DNA of 64,000 nucleotides from Lunularia cruciata (GCA_948567375.1 OX419758.1:48065473-48129472); one strand, 5' to 3'. Positions 47,614-58,520 are shown, counted from the stretch's first letter. A program made the numbers and translations. Notes: a model not told the origin generated them from the letters alone.

Positions 47614-48765
47614 TTGGCGGTTTGTGGTTTCTTTATCATGAAGGAGTTCTTTGGGGATTCTAGAGGAGATAGCCATGCAGTCTGCAATGGGTTTACTCAG
47701 AGTGGCACTTGGTATCAACCTATATCTCAAGTCCCAATGAGAGAGGAGATTGATTCTAAGTTAGAGTTTGATATAGGAGCTGATTCAATTGAGAGTGTGC
47801 TTGGCATGCCCACACCATTGTTGTGGGACATGGACAAGATTTATGGGGACCTCCAAAGGCCCTAGGAGTTACTTTGGTACAATGGGTACCATTGAGTTGT
47901 ATGACTTCATCTAGGAGTTTGATAGTTGGTGTGATCTGTAGCAAATGCAAAACCCAACTTTGCTCACACTTTTCATGGCATAGAAGAGATAATTTCAACA
48001 CTTGGAGGTCCACCAATGGACAACTACCATGAGTTCAAGAGAGCTTACTTGAAGGATATTGAGTTGTGGAGACAATAGTGGTCTCCAAACTATGTCTCTA
48101 TCACTTTAGGCTTGGTTGCCAAGGGTAGATTGGCTATATCCACAAGTTCTAGCTTGAGTAGCATTGGTGGAGCTAGTGGAGGTGCACTAGTTAGAAATAG
48201 TGCTACTACAAGTAGAGGTATTGCTATAGGAGGTGGTGTAGTACCCGGGTTAACCCTTAGTAGAGTTCTTCCAATGTTTGAGGCAGAACTACCAAGGAGT
48301 GCGGATTGACAAGCTGAGAAGCTTGCAAGAGTTCTAGCGGAAGGCTGGAGAGAGCCTATGCAAGGTATACACTTGCATAAGGCACTTGCATAAGGCAACT
48401 GATCAGTTTCACTCAAGGAGTTATTGAGGCCAAAGAAATCCAGTTTTGGTATGGGATACTAGACAAGGAGGTGTGACGTAGAGTTTATGATGCTACATTG
48501 TTACAAGCTACTTTGCCTACTTTGGTGGTGGTCTTCGGTTTGGCTAAGCATATTGAGCTCAACATGATGGAGGAGAGAGTGGTGACATCTGGATTGGTAG
48601 GGAGACCTCATCCACAACTATGACTTCTTCTAGAGTGCAACAAAGTGCACCATGCCCAATTGGTTTTTGAGGACAAGGTGGATAGCTTAGATCCCATGGA
48701 GCAAGTAGAGGGCCTAGTGGAGCTAGATCCTGACCTTCATTTTTGTGTTACAGATTACATGGTGA
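47614..48765 (+). pseudogene. Element E gag remnant
   Basis: Broken frames give KIYGDLQRP, a stretch rich in Gly/Ser/Ala, FWYGILDKEV, RRVYDATLLQATLPTLVVVF and LAKHIELNMMEE. Then follow a basic Gly/Arg-rich part and CYRLHGDFRRQ, which looks like the first half of a zinc knuckle. The rest of the knuckle is missing because the sequence runs straight into the RNase H region of E1. The gag identity is by position and composition; several TAG and TGA stops are present. Confidence 0.6.
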
Positions 48766-50540
48766 TTTTAGAAGACAAGGAGGCTCTCAAGCTTTTGAGG
48801 AGCTCAAGCAATCCCTTTTTGTAGCTCCAATTCTTGCTAAACCTGATTGGAGAAAGCCTTTCATCCTCTACAATGATGTTTCTAATGTAGCTATAGGATG
48901 CAATCTTAGTCAATTAGACCAAGATGGGCTTGATCATCCAATAGCTTATGCTAGTAGGCAAATGGTTTTAACAGAAAAGAACTACTCTATCATGGAGAGA
49001 GAAGAGTTGGTAGTGATCTTTGGTCTCAAGAAATTTAGACATTACTTGATTGGAGGAAAAGCCACCATTTTCACAAATCACAAGGCTTTGAAGTACATCT
49101 TCAACTAGCCTAATGTGGAAGGGAGGTTAGCAAGGTGGATGATACTCTTTTTTGAGTATGACTACACCATTGAGGATCGGTAAGGAAAGAAACATGCACA
49201 TGCTGATTTGTTATCTAGGGCCTATGATCATGATGGAGATGAGCTAATGGATGATTTCTTCCCAAATGAGGAGCTCATGACAATCTCAATCACTCAAGAG
49301 GTTTCAACGGAGTACAAGGAGATATTGGATTTTGTGACAAGAGGTTACTATCCAAAAGGGATGCATGCTAGGGAGAGGAAGGCCCTTGCAACAAGAACTA
49401 GACCTTGCACAATGGTGGAGGATATTCTTTTTCACCAAGGAGCATATGGTCTACTTCAAAGAGATGTGGGTAAGAAAGAGTCTATCCTACTCATAAAGGA
49501 GTTTTATGAAGGTTTAGTGTGTGGAGGACACTTTGCAAGAAAGGTAGCTACTTTCAAGATTCTAGATGCAGGTTACCACTGGAGAAGGATTTTCAAGGAT
49601 TGTCTTGATTATTGCAAAACTTGTTATGTTTGTCAAGCTTTTTCTAGAAAGTCTACTTCCACTCCACCACTTAGATCAATTCCATTGCTAGGACCTTTTG
49701 AGAAGTGGGGAATTGATTTGTAGGTCCTCTCAATAGAATCCCAAGGAACAACCCCAATGAACGCATTATCACTAGGTTTGGATACCCTTTGGAGTTAGTT
49801 TCTAATAGAGGAGAAGAGTTTACAAGAAATATCAATATAGCCATGCTACAACATTTCAAGTCACATAGAGTAACTACATCCTACGACACATAGAGTAACT
49901 ACATCCTACGACACATAGAGTAACTACATCTTATAAGCCAAATTTTAATGGCTTGGTAGAGAGAACCAATCAGACCTTGTGCATAATGTTGGCCAAAGAT
50001 GCAGAAATGGAAGAGGCTAAACATCATTGGGATACAAAGATTCATGCAATTTTGTGGGAGTATAGGACAACCATGAAGACTTCCACCGGATATTCTCCAT
50101 TTCAATTTGTATTTGGTATTGAGTCTATCTTACCTATTCACTTTGATCTTCCTACCTTCCAAAGTATTCATAAGAGATTGAAGAAAGCACAAGGAGGTGA
50201 TGTAGAGAAGTCAAAGAAGGATTGACTCATGGAATTGGAAGAGGTAAGAGCAGTTGTTATGGTTTGGGTGGAGCAAGACCAAAGGAAAAAAAAGGAGAGC
50301 TATGACAAGAGGCAAGGCAAGGAGAAGGTGATTGGGTAATGTTATTTGATTTTATTCGATTCAAGAGAGTGAAAAAGAAGTTTTTGCCTAAGTGCTTTGG
50401 ACTTTTCAAACTAGAGAAGGTGTAGGGAAATTACACCTATGATCTCAAGGAGTTGGGAAGAAGAAAATTTGATAGGATTAACCATGATAAGTTGAAGATG
50501 TATCATAGAAGATAGAGAGACCTTCACTTGAGGACAAAGT
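48766..50540 (+). pseudogene. E1 RNase H and integrase
   Basis: RNase H: AFEELKQSLFVAPIL, AIGCNLSQLDQDG and NYSIMEREELVVIFGLKKFR. A TAG after LKYIFN is followed by YDYTIEDR and HADLLSRAY. The integrase zinc region has GGHFARKVATFK and CKTCYVCQ, then LGPFEKWGIDL. After a deletion in the catalytic core, RFGYPLELVSNRGEEF follows, then a triplicated 25-mer and NGLVERTNQTL. The end has GRRKFDRINHDKLK. The deletion, stops and triplication inactivate it. Confidence 0.8.
49862..49934 (+). repeat. Three copies of a 25-bp tandem repeat in the E1 integrase
   Basis: The unit CACATAGAGTAACTACATCC plus TACGA occurs three times (the last with a changed end). It covers the codons for HRVTTSY, just before the NGLVE part of the core. 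As 25 is not a multiple of three, each extra copy shifts the frame. Confidence 0.9.
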
Positions 50541-50562
50541 GAAAACTTAGTCCGGAGGTAAA

Positions 50563-51225
50563 TGTAACACCATTTGTGCATGTGTGTGGTACTATGATAT
50601 CTAGCTTGGTATTATGATATTTAGCTTGGTATTATAAATACTTGAGAGATATTATTTATACAGAGATAAATGATGGTTCTACATTACTCATGATTAGCTA
50701 AATTTAATCATAGCTAAGATAGTGGGGATCTTAATTTAGAGGAAGTGGAAAAGATGAGCACCATTATTTTGGATTCTAGTATGTTGACTTGGTATTATTC
50801 TTAGGTGTTTGGCTTTGAGGAAAGAGTTGAGAACTCTTAGGCCCGCAAGCCTTTTTGTTTTGGATTCTTCTATAGTCCAAGGATAGCACATGCAAAGGAA
50901 TCCTTGACTTAATGGTTGGGTCAAGATAAGATCACATGCTTAGTGGAATATGCCCATGTGTATGGATATTCCTTTATACTTTTTGACTTTACTTGAATTT
51001 TAGCTTAGTGACTTGAGTTACTCTAGTAATTAGTAACTTTGGTGCATAACTATTTCATAAGTATATAAAAAAAGGGTGAGGAGGTACTCATCATCCTTTC
51101 ATTTGCAACTATCTCTCTCTCATTGAGTTCTCTAGTGAGCAATGTTTTGAGTCTTGGAGTGTTAGCATTGGAGGAGTATGATAGAGTTGGGGTTCCTTAC
51201 CTTCTTAGTCCATTGTGCGTTACCA
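50563..51225 (+). repeat. E1 3' LTR
   Basis: Starts TGTAACACCATTTG after a purine tract and ends about GTGCGTTACCA. It contains a TATATAAAAAAAG box near 51061. It shares no evident similarity with the LTRs of families 1, 2 or E. The right border is approximate. Confidence 0.6.
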
Positions 51226-51251
51226 TAATAGCCATCAGAGGTTCATCCTGA

Positions 51252-53003
51252 ATGAAAGACAAGCCGGCTCACAGAGTTGACTTGGTTGAGGAGCATGGGA
51301 TCCGCTCAACAACCAATGGTTTATGGCAGGCAACAATGGCTAGATTGGAGGAGTTGCTAGCTAGACCGGCCTTTGAGAGAGCATGGTTCATACTTGGTGT
51401 TGTCTTATTGGATAACCAAAGGGGATTTTCTATTTGTTGAGACCTTTAGGGAAGGCCTATAGACCACAAGGAGTCTTATTAGACTTTGTTGAGGAAGGTT
51501 GCAATTATCAATCTAGGGTTACGGAAGACCATTGTGGAGAGGTGTCCATTTTAGATCCATATAACTTTAGGTGGTGGTTTGACACAGGAGATCACACGTG
51601 GAGAGCTAGTTGTTTAGACTCAGCCTGGTCATCCGACTGATAGCTTGGTGGTGAGAGCTCAGGCTATTGTGACAATAGTTGAGTCATATGATGTGTTAGT
51701 CAAAGGAGTAACATTATACCCCATGGATTTCAGTATTGACTATTGGGAGGAGACAACCTCCTATGGACCAGGTTGGCAGTCAGGTGAGGGATGAGTATAT
51801 TGCCTACCAATACGCTTCAATAGTAGCAGTCTTGGCTCACAATAGTCCGAGACCATGGCAACATTAGTTTTAGCTTTTAGTGGTGCAATTACTTGGCTTG
51901 GTGATTTATTGGAGGGGAACGCCCATGCAAAGGATACTCCAGTACCAAAGGAGATCACTTGGATTTGGGGTACAAGTGGGATTGTTCCATCCACCTTGGA
52001 TGTTCCATTGTGGAGTTTTGAGGAGGCATTGCAACAATATGCAGATTGGTTGGTGCAACAAGCTTAGAGTGGAGCTTTTGTACTACCAAGAGATGAGTAT
52101 GAGGATGAGCCTCAAGAGTCAATTACCTTGACACCTCTGGATACCGCATTCATTGCTTGGCAGTATCCAATAGAGGGAGTATGTCTATTGGAGTTGTTCG
52201 GTGAGATTAACACCGGACTAGCTACTATACTATAGGCAGGTATATGAGTACAGAGGTACTTGTATGTGGAGAGAGATGAGACTACCAGGAAAATCTCTCT
52301 CCGTCATGTGGCACACTTGGTCTATTGGTATCCTAAGTTATTACCAATGTCAGAAGTCAGGGGTTACCAAAAGTCTTTACTAGCAGACATTTCTTTGCTG
52401 GGGCCGCATGATCTAGAGCAACATAGGCTTGTTCATTTGGTGATTTTTGGATGGCCATGTTAGGGACATACACGTGTTGGCCAAGGTTTAGGTCTTTAGG
52501 ATCCCCATTCTGGTGTGTTTTGGGAGATGTTATGGATACTACAACATCTCCAAGTTCATTAGACCGTTTCTCCAACTTACATTTTTGAAAACTTCCCTTT
52601 GATAGGTGATTCTTGCACCCAGGTGGTGGCGAGTACACATCAAGTCCATCCTTGGATGGGACCTACTGTTTTGTTAGATGCAACCAAAGTGAGATCACGA
52701 TCTCATCATCTTTGTCTCTGGTGGATGAACCTCTTACCTAGAGAGGTTCTATAGTGTGCTTATGATAGGATTCAACGACTAGACCACATCATTGTTGATG
52801 TCATCTTGGATGTTGGGTGTCAATCTCAAATGATGGTAGTGGCTGATAGGTCACCTATGGTAGTGGTGAACCTAGTTGGACAGCCTAGAGCCGCACTTAT
52901 GAGTTTCACAGGCTCTCATGCTTTCAAGAGGGATGTCTTGGATTGGTTTGGGACTCACAATTACAGCAGTTGGTGGAGCCCAAGGCCAATGAGAGAGAGT
53001 AGA
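51252..53003 (+). pseudogene. Retrotransposon-encoded cytosine-5 DNA methyltransferase segment (element E)
   Basis: From about 51660 to 53003 a single frame is preserved, broken only by stops (TAG and TGA, no TAA). The upstream part (RVDLVEEHGIRSTTNGLW, AYRPQGVLLDFVEEGCNYQS, LDPYNFRWWFDTG) is an unidentified domain. The C5-methyltransferase motifs then appear in order: motif I LLELFGEINTGL (52184-52220, AdoMet site), motif II YLYVERDETTRKI, and motif IV GWPC with the catalytic Cys codon at 52458-52460, followed by a TAG where the usual Gln should be. Next are motif VI YIFENFPLIGD (52581-52610), the VRSRSHHLCLWWMN block for motif VIII, and a target-recognition-like SFTGSHAF. The enzyme class methylates the C5 position of cytosine in DNA. 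It lies between gag and RT, so it is part of the element polyprotein. Inactive as it stands. Confidence 0.8.
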
Positions 53004-53670
53004 TGATGGGTTTTTGCACTAGTATTATTTTTGTTCTAGTAATGTTAGAGATATCTAGGCATCAAGTTTAGGTCAAGCTATAGACCTGAATTGTTTGATC
53101 TAGACTATGAGCTTTTGCTTGGTAAAGCAACGTAGAATGCGCTTGATAGGCATCACCACTCGGACACTTGTGAGCCTTGTGCCTATGGAGACAATTCAGG
53201 CACATGTTGGGGGTGATGGACCAAGTAGACATGGTATTCTTGGGACACAACTGATAGCTACTAGGGAGAATGGTCTACTTGGAGTCCATCCAAGTGAGCA
53301 TGGGCTACTTGGATTACACTCTTGCTCTACTTGGGATGTTGCTAGAGGTGTGTGGAGTTTGTAGGCAAAGTAAAGGAAGTTTTTCACACTGAGATTGGGA
53401 CCTCTAGTGCTTGGGAGCATGATACTATTACTCAGTGTAGCAACTAGTAAGTATGTCTTCCACTCCTATGATAGTTACAAAGGATGCTTGGGAGCTAAAT
53501 CTTGGACCCAAGCTTATTGGAGAGGAAAGATAAAGGGTCTGGAGGTTCTTGAAGAGCTACAAAAGTTGTTTTGCCTTTAGTATGAAGGATTTGGGTGCTC
53601 TAAAGGGACCTAGTATATGGATTGAGCTGACTAGTCATACACTAGTTTTCTAACGTCCTTACGATATAGT
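53004..53670 (+). other. Spacer between methyltransferase and RT of element E
   Basis: Continues the broken polyprotein (FHTEIGTSSAWEHDTITQCS, SYKGCLGAKSWTQAYWRGK). A protease would be expected here, but no DSG/DTG active site could be recognised, so its presence is undecided. Confidence 0.4.
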
Positions 53671-53673
53671 GAT

Positions 53674-54989
53674 ATGGAGAGGATATTGATTCAAAGTCGG
53701 GGTAGTGACCTTTTTGAGGTTGGTTTGGTGGAGATTTCACATGGAGAGTATGCATCAACTACAATGATGCTAGCCAAGAAGGATATGCCTGGCAACTACA
53801 CATATAGGCAGATGTATAAAGATTACCATTCTATCAACCGACAGGCTAGGGCTGATTGGTATGCAATGCCTACACCGGAAGAGATCTTTGATGTGATTGG
53901 GTATGCAAAGGTCTTCAATACTTTGGATCTTGGAGCAGGATATCATTAATTGATGATCAGGGAGGAAGATAAGTCCAAGATAGCATTTTGGGCTATTGAT
54001 CCTCACGGTAAGGATGTGTTATATTAGTGGAGGTTCTTACCATTTGTTTTAAAGAATGCTCCTCTTGAGTTCCAAAGGGTCATGGACATGATCCTAGTTG
54101 GATTGGATTTTTCTTGGTGCTATATTGATGACATTTTAGTCTATAGCACTATTGTGGAGGAGCATGAGAGATAGTTGTTGGAGGTCTTTGAGAGGTTGAG
54201 ATCTCATGGACTCAAATTACATCTTGGGAAGTGTAGTTCTTCCACGAGTAGGTTGAGTACTTGGGTCACACTATCTACCTTGGAGGACTTGGTGTTCAGC
54301 ATACCAAGGTGGAAGCTATTGCACGTATTCCTTGGCCTACAGATGTGAGCAGCATGTGAGCATTCCTTGGGTTGTTGAACTTCTATCATCAATATGTTAG
54401 AGGATTTAGTGCCATTTCCAAGGCCTTGATGAAGTTGACCAAGCTTACACATGAGTGGTGTTGGGGAGATGAGCAAGAGAGAGCTTTTGTAGAGCTCAAG
54501 GAGAGGTTGACATTTGCTCCTATTTTGACTAGACCAATTAGAGGACAACCATCTTAGGTTCACACTGATTAGAGTATGTCGGGGCTTGGAGCAATGCTTA
54601 CCCAAGATGATGATGAGGGGAAGGAGTTTGTGGTGGCCTATGCTAGTCGCTCCAAAAACTCAATGGAGGCACAATATAGTTCATATGAGGGAGAGTGCTT
54701 GGCAACAATTTGGGCAGTTGCTCATTTCCGATGTTACTCATTTGGTAACCCCTTCATTCTCATCATTGATCATCAGCCACTGAAGCGATTGATGGAGTCC
54801 AACAAGCTTTTAGGGAAACTTGCGCAATGGACTCTGATTTTACAAGAGTATGATTTCATGGTTGATCATAGATATGGAGTGGTGAACCATGATGCAGATG
54901 AGTTGAGTAGAAATCCATGTCTCAACCAGCAAGATCAGACCGGACCACATTGGCATGGTAACTTAGATGAGGAGATGGTGCAAGGTTGA
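53674..54989 (+). pseudogene. Element E reverse transcriptase and RNase H
   Basis: RT: LVEISHGEYASTTMMLAKKD, CDYR-like KDYHSINRQ, WYAMPTPEEIFDVIG, VFNTLDLGAGYH, FLPFVLKNAPLEFQRVMDMI and the active site CYIDDILVYS (about 54118-54147). RNase H: PILTRPIRGQPS, a stop, GLGAMLTQDDDEGKEFVVAY, YSSYEGECLATIWAVAHFR, IIDHQPLKRLME, and DADELSRNPC to 54989. Stops occur after AGYH, at the QWRF-like position, and in the DWS block of RNase H. This RT lineage differs clearly from families 1 and 2 (YIDD in place of FLDD). Confidence 0.85.
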
Positions 54990-55004
54990 CATGCATTTGC
55001 CTTT

Positions 55005-56392
55005 TTGTGTATATTTTTTGAGGCTTTGGTGGTATCTCTCTCATTGCATGCAAGAAAAGTTATTGAGGTCATAGATCCAAAGAGTGAAGATATTGGTATA
55101 GTTCAGCAAGACATTCATGATGATGTCTTAGTGATGGACTATCTTTGCACTGGTGTTGTGGGTGGCATAGTTGGGGCCAAGGAGAGAGACCATGTTCTTC
55201 AGCAAGCTAGATGGTTTAGATGGGAGGGTAGACACCTTTTGCGTGTATGGGAGGATAGTAAAGTGTGAGTAGTACCACTTTCATCTTAGAGACTATAATT
55301 GGTCCGTCATGCTCACGAGGAGCTAGAACATTTTGGAGTAAAGCATACCTATAGCTTACTCTAGAGTCATTATTGGTGGCGTAGTATGCAGACCAAGGTA
55401 TAACAATTTGTTGCTAGATGTGTGGTTTGTGATTGAGTTAGAGCATCAATACTCCTATGCTAGAATTACACCCATTACTTATTATGGGATTGGATTACCG
55501 ACTTTGCTAGACCTTAACCGTTGATTGTGAGGAATCATCAATATGTTTTGGTGATGGTGGAGCACTTCTCCAAGTGGATTGAGTTGGTGGTACTTCCTGA
55601 AAAGTCTAGTGAAGGGATGGCTTATTTGTTCCTAGATCGGGTTCTTAGTCATTTTGGTGCACCAATTGAGGTTTTGATCAAGGTATAGAGTTCTTGGGAG
55701 AGTTTCAAGTCTTGTGTGACAAAGCTTTGATTGAACATCATACTACCTCCCGAGATCAACTTAAGGCAGATGGATTAGCAGAGAGAGTGGTTCAGACGGT
55801 GAAGAGAGGATTGCAAAAGTACAATTTGCAGAGAGGCCACTTAAGAGATTGGGATCTCCAATTACCTTGGTTGGCCATGGGCTATTAGTTCAGCCGGCAA
55901 GCTCCCTTAGTATCCTTCTCTTCTTACTTTCTATGTTATGGACAAGATCTAGATTTACTTGTAGCCATTTGTTGAGATGCTATTGAAGTTTTGGACTTAG
56001 ATGATCCAAATGTATGGATGAGCACATGTTCTTAATGTGCAAAGATCTTTTGGAGAGTGATGCCAATGGCCTTTGAGAACTTGGCAATTGCTCAGCATAG
56101 AGATACCTTACACTATGCTACTATTCAAGGAGGAGGTTATAGACCCTTGATCCGTCAATTTCATCCAGGAGACTATGCATATCTATAGTAAAAAACACCA
56201 ATGACACTTGGTGTTTCTATAGGCTGCACTATCTTGAGAGTGTGTGAGGTTTTGCCATCTGGAGTCCTTGTGTTGGAAGGACATGATGGAGTTTTTTGGA
56301 AGTATCATATACGCAATTGTGTGCCATGCCACCTCTTAAAGATTGATGGTACTATGGACCCAATCTTGGCACTTGTACGTGCAGGCTTGAGG
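55005..56392 (+). pseudogene. Element E integrase
   Basis: Begins with linker DVLVMDYLCTGVVGG and HLLRVWEDSKV. The zinc domain follows: HEELEHFGVKHTYSLL and ARCVVCD, an HH-CC pattern. Core: VLVMVEHFSKWIELVVLPEK, YLFLDRVLSHFGAPIEVL, GEFQVLCDKALIEHHTTSRD and ADGLAERVVQTVKRGLQKY, with the third catalytic acidic residue in GLAE. Then FSRQAPLVSFSSYFLCYGQD. The C-terminal part has TILRVCEVLPSGVLVLEGHD and RNCVPCHLLKIDG. Frameshifts occur near 55490 and 55690, and there are several stops. Confidence 0.8.
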
Positions 56393-56527
56393 TGTATGTT
56401 ATGTGGCTCTTCAGGTGGAGCTGCTATTATGTTAGTGTGTGATACCTATTCAAGATGATGGCATATGGCATGTTTGACTCTTCCCTTCATGGTGGCTCCT
56501 TTGGGACAGCAGTAATGTCATAGATGT
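56393..56527 (+). pseudogene. PHD-finger-like module at the C terminus of element E pol
   Basis: The frame after the integrase gives CMLC, then a 14-residue loop, CDTY, WHMAC, a Pro/Leu-rich LTLPF, and CHRC. This is the C4HC3 zinc-ligand order of PHD fingers, with seven of eight ligands kept (the fourth Cys is Tyr here), the W-H-x2-C core, and stops before W and before the last pair. PHD fingers usually read histone H3 tails. In chromoviruses a chromodomain occupies this place. The call is by motif pattern only. Confidence 0.62.
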
Positions 56528-56703
56528 ACTTGACATATAGCTAGTTCATCCTTTATATGGTATAGATTGTAGATATGCGACTAACAATGGGGCTCAATAG
56601 CACTCGGCCTCCTGATCTTTGCCCATCATTAGGGTATACCATATACTTGGAGTAGATGGCTATTTGGAGTAAGAGGGACCTAACCGCCAGCTAGGGAGGC
56701 AAT

Positions 56704-56864
56704 TGTGGCACTTTAGAGTCTATGTATGACTTATGTGTGAGTAATATGTCTATAGTGTATGATGTTGACAATGATGTATGTTGTGTAGCAATGTATATAC
56801 GCACGACAACTATCACACCATTTGTAGTATCACATCTAGATTGCCCGGACACTGGAGTTGCAAT
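56704..56864 (+). repeat. Element E 3' LTR, part before the F insertion
   Basis: Starts TGTGGCACTTTAGAGTC after the purine tract and runs to GAGTTGCAAT, where element F enters. It resumes at 62501. Confidence 0.75.
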
Positions 56865-57287
56865 TGTAAAAGACCAAAACCAAGGAGAGAAATAGGAGAA
56901 TGGAAACTCACATTGGGACACTAAAATGAGGGAAAACTCCAAATGCCTAGCATGAGCTTCAGCCTTGGTATTTATAGGTAGCATACAAGACTCTTGAAGC
57001 TTCTCAAGAAGCTTCATTGAGCCGCTTTCTTGGAGTGCAAGCCAAGTTAATTAGGAAGCTTCTCAAGAAGCTTCCTTCTAGAAGCCGCCTACTTGGCATG
57101 CAAGCTAAGCTAGTTAGAAGCTTCTAGAAGCTTCCTTCTAGAAGCTACCTACTTAGGGCGCAAGTTAACTAGTTAGGAAGCTTCCCAAGAAGCTTCTTAG
57201 ATGCTTCTAGAATATTCTAGGCTATTTTGTCTTATTCTCTACTTTGTAAGCCCGACTAACTTTGTCTCTAAACTCCATATTGTTACA
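56865..57287 (-). repeat. Element F 3' LTR
   Basis: On the + strand TGTAAAAGACCAAAACC to CCATATTGTTACA, with the TATA box in inverse form (TATTTATA) near 56970. Heat-shock-like blocks fill 57000-57200. Confidence 0.93.
57116..57135 (-). promoter_or_regulatory. Perfect heat-shock-element array in element F 3' LTR
   Basis: GAA 57117-57119, TTC 57122-57124, GAA 57127-57129 and TTC 57132-57134, two bases apart, with further TTC/GAA pairs at both sides. Confidence 0.7.
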
Positions 57288-57743
57288 TATTCCCCCGCTG
57301 CTAGTTGGTGATGTCCTCGTTGCCAGTAAAGCTTCGAAGTCCTTGATGGCCATCTGTGAATTCTGGAGGTGAGAAAGAGGTTCCCATGTGGCATCATGAA
57401 GGGGATACCCTTTCCAAAGGACCTTGTACTCCGTATGTTGGCGACGGCCTCGTTGAATATGGCAACGCGCAAGGATACGATCAACTTTGTACTCCTCATG
57501 ATCATTGATAGGGATAGGAAGAGGGGGAGGTTGGACTCGAGAGGAAAAGGAAGAAGGGTTAGGAACAAAGGGTTTTAACTTGGAAACATGAAAGACAGGA
57601 TGGATACACATGTGACAAGGTAAGGCAAGTCGATAAGCAACAAGAGAGATAATGTGGGTGATATCAAAGAGTCCTATCCAATTAGGAGCAAGTTTACAAA
57701 CTTGGGTATCAAATGGGAGAGGGAGGTTACTAGAGGATATCAT
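57222..57743 (-). pseudogene. Element F integrase tail and chromodomain
   Basis: A 173-codon frame with KLAPNWIGLFDIT, HMCIHPVFHVSKLKPF, and the chromodomain EYKVDRILARCHIQRG and VLWKGYPLHDATWEPL. It continues through the purine tract into the 3' LTR, so the last residues (about CNNMEFRDKV onward) are encoded by LTR sequence. The chromodomain is complete here. Family knowledge suggests it targets heterochromatin marks. Confidence 0.85.
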
Positions 57744-57848
57744 GACTTTATCACCAACTTCAAAGGTGAGATCACGACAATGATGGTCTGCATATTGTTT
57801 TTGGTGATTCTAAGCAACAAGGAAGTGAGATTTGGCTTGTTGGAGAGA

Positions 57849-58388
57849 TTAGGATATAATGGTCAAGAATGTAGAAGTATGAGGAACTTGAGAGGGAGGG
57901 GGAGCAAGAAGAGAATCTGGAACAAGCGGATCTTGGCCAAAATTGAGAAAGAAGTGAGAAAATCTAGTGCTTGCCTGTTTGGAATTGTTGTAGGCAATTT
58001 CCACAATTGCAAGATATTCATCCCAGTTGGTATAGTGGACATTGACAAAGGCCCGCAACATATCATCTAATGTACAATTGGCGCGTTTGGTTTGTCCATC
58101 AGTTTGAGGATGATAGGCCGTGGATAAAGCAAGCTTGGTGCCAAGTATCTGGAAGAGTGCTTGCCAAAACTTCTCGGTAAATTGAGGATCTCGGTCGAAG
58201 ATGAGTGCACATGGCATCCCATGATGCTTGAAGACATTGTTGAAGTAGATTTGCGCTAAGGTTGGAGCATCCACGGTATCACAGGTTGGTGCCAAGTGGA
58301 TTTGCTTACTAAGCTTATCCACAAACACCACAATTGCGGTGTGTCCTTGTTTTGTCTTTGGCAAGGATGTGATGAGATCCAAGCTCAC
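57849..58388 (-). pseudogene. Element F integrase core
   Basis: Frame with SLDLITSLPKTKQGHTAIVV, VFVDKLSKQIH, ALIFDRDPQF (second catalytic Asp) and TAYHPQTDGQTKRANC, where the conserved catalytic Glu of the TERAN block is Lys. That change alone would abolish activity. Stops bound it on both sides. Confidence 0.88.
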
Positions 58389-58520
58389 ATGCTCCCAATG
58401 AGCGGATGGAATGGCAAGTGGTTGAAGGAGTCCACTCGGCTTCTGGTTGTTGGCCTTGTTCCGTTGGTAACTTTCACATGATCAAACAAAGTCTTGAACA
58501 TTTTGTGTCATGTTGGGCCA

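Larger units (their letters stand above)
48766..51225 (+). mobile_element. Element E1: 5'-truncated Ty3/gypsy element of another lineage
   Basis: Starts abruptly inside the RT/RNase H region, then integrase, then a purine tract GGAGGTAAA and one LTR (50563-51225). It has no 5' LTR, gag or RT front part. It sits between E's gag and methyltransferase segments, so it entered E and later lost its left part, or a recombination joined them. The lack of a chromodomain and the KWGIDL motif suggest a non-chromovirus branch. Confidence 0.65.

Noticed and set aside
47496..47730. Pro/Thr-rich minus-strand frames near 47.6 kb
   Set aside because: Complement of the short GGT-rich direct repeats, not a gene.
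51226..51250. Primer binding site of element E after the E1 LTR
   Set aside because: GCCATCAGAGGTTC only loosely resembles the initiator Met-tRNA site, and the LTR before it differs from E's 3' LTR.
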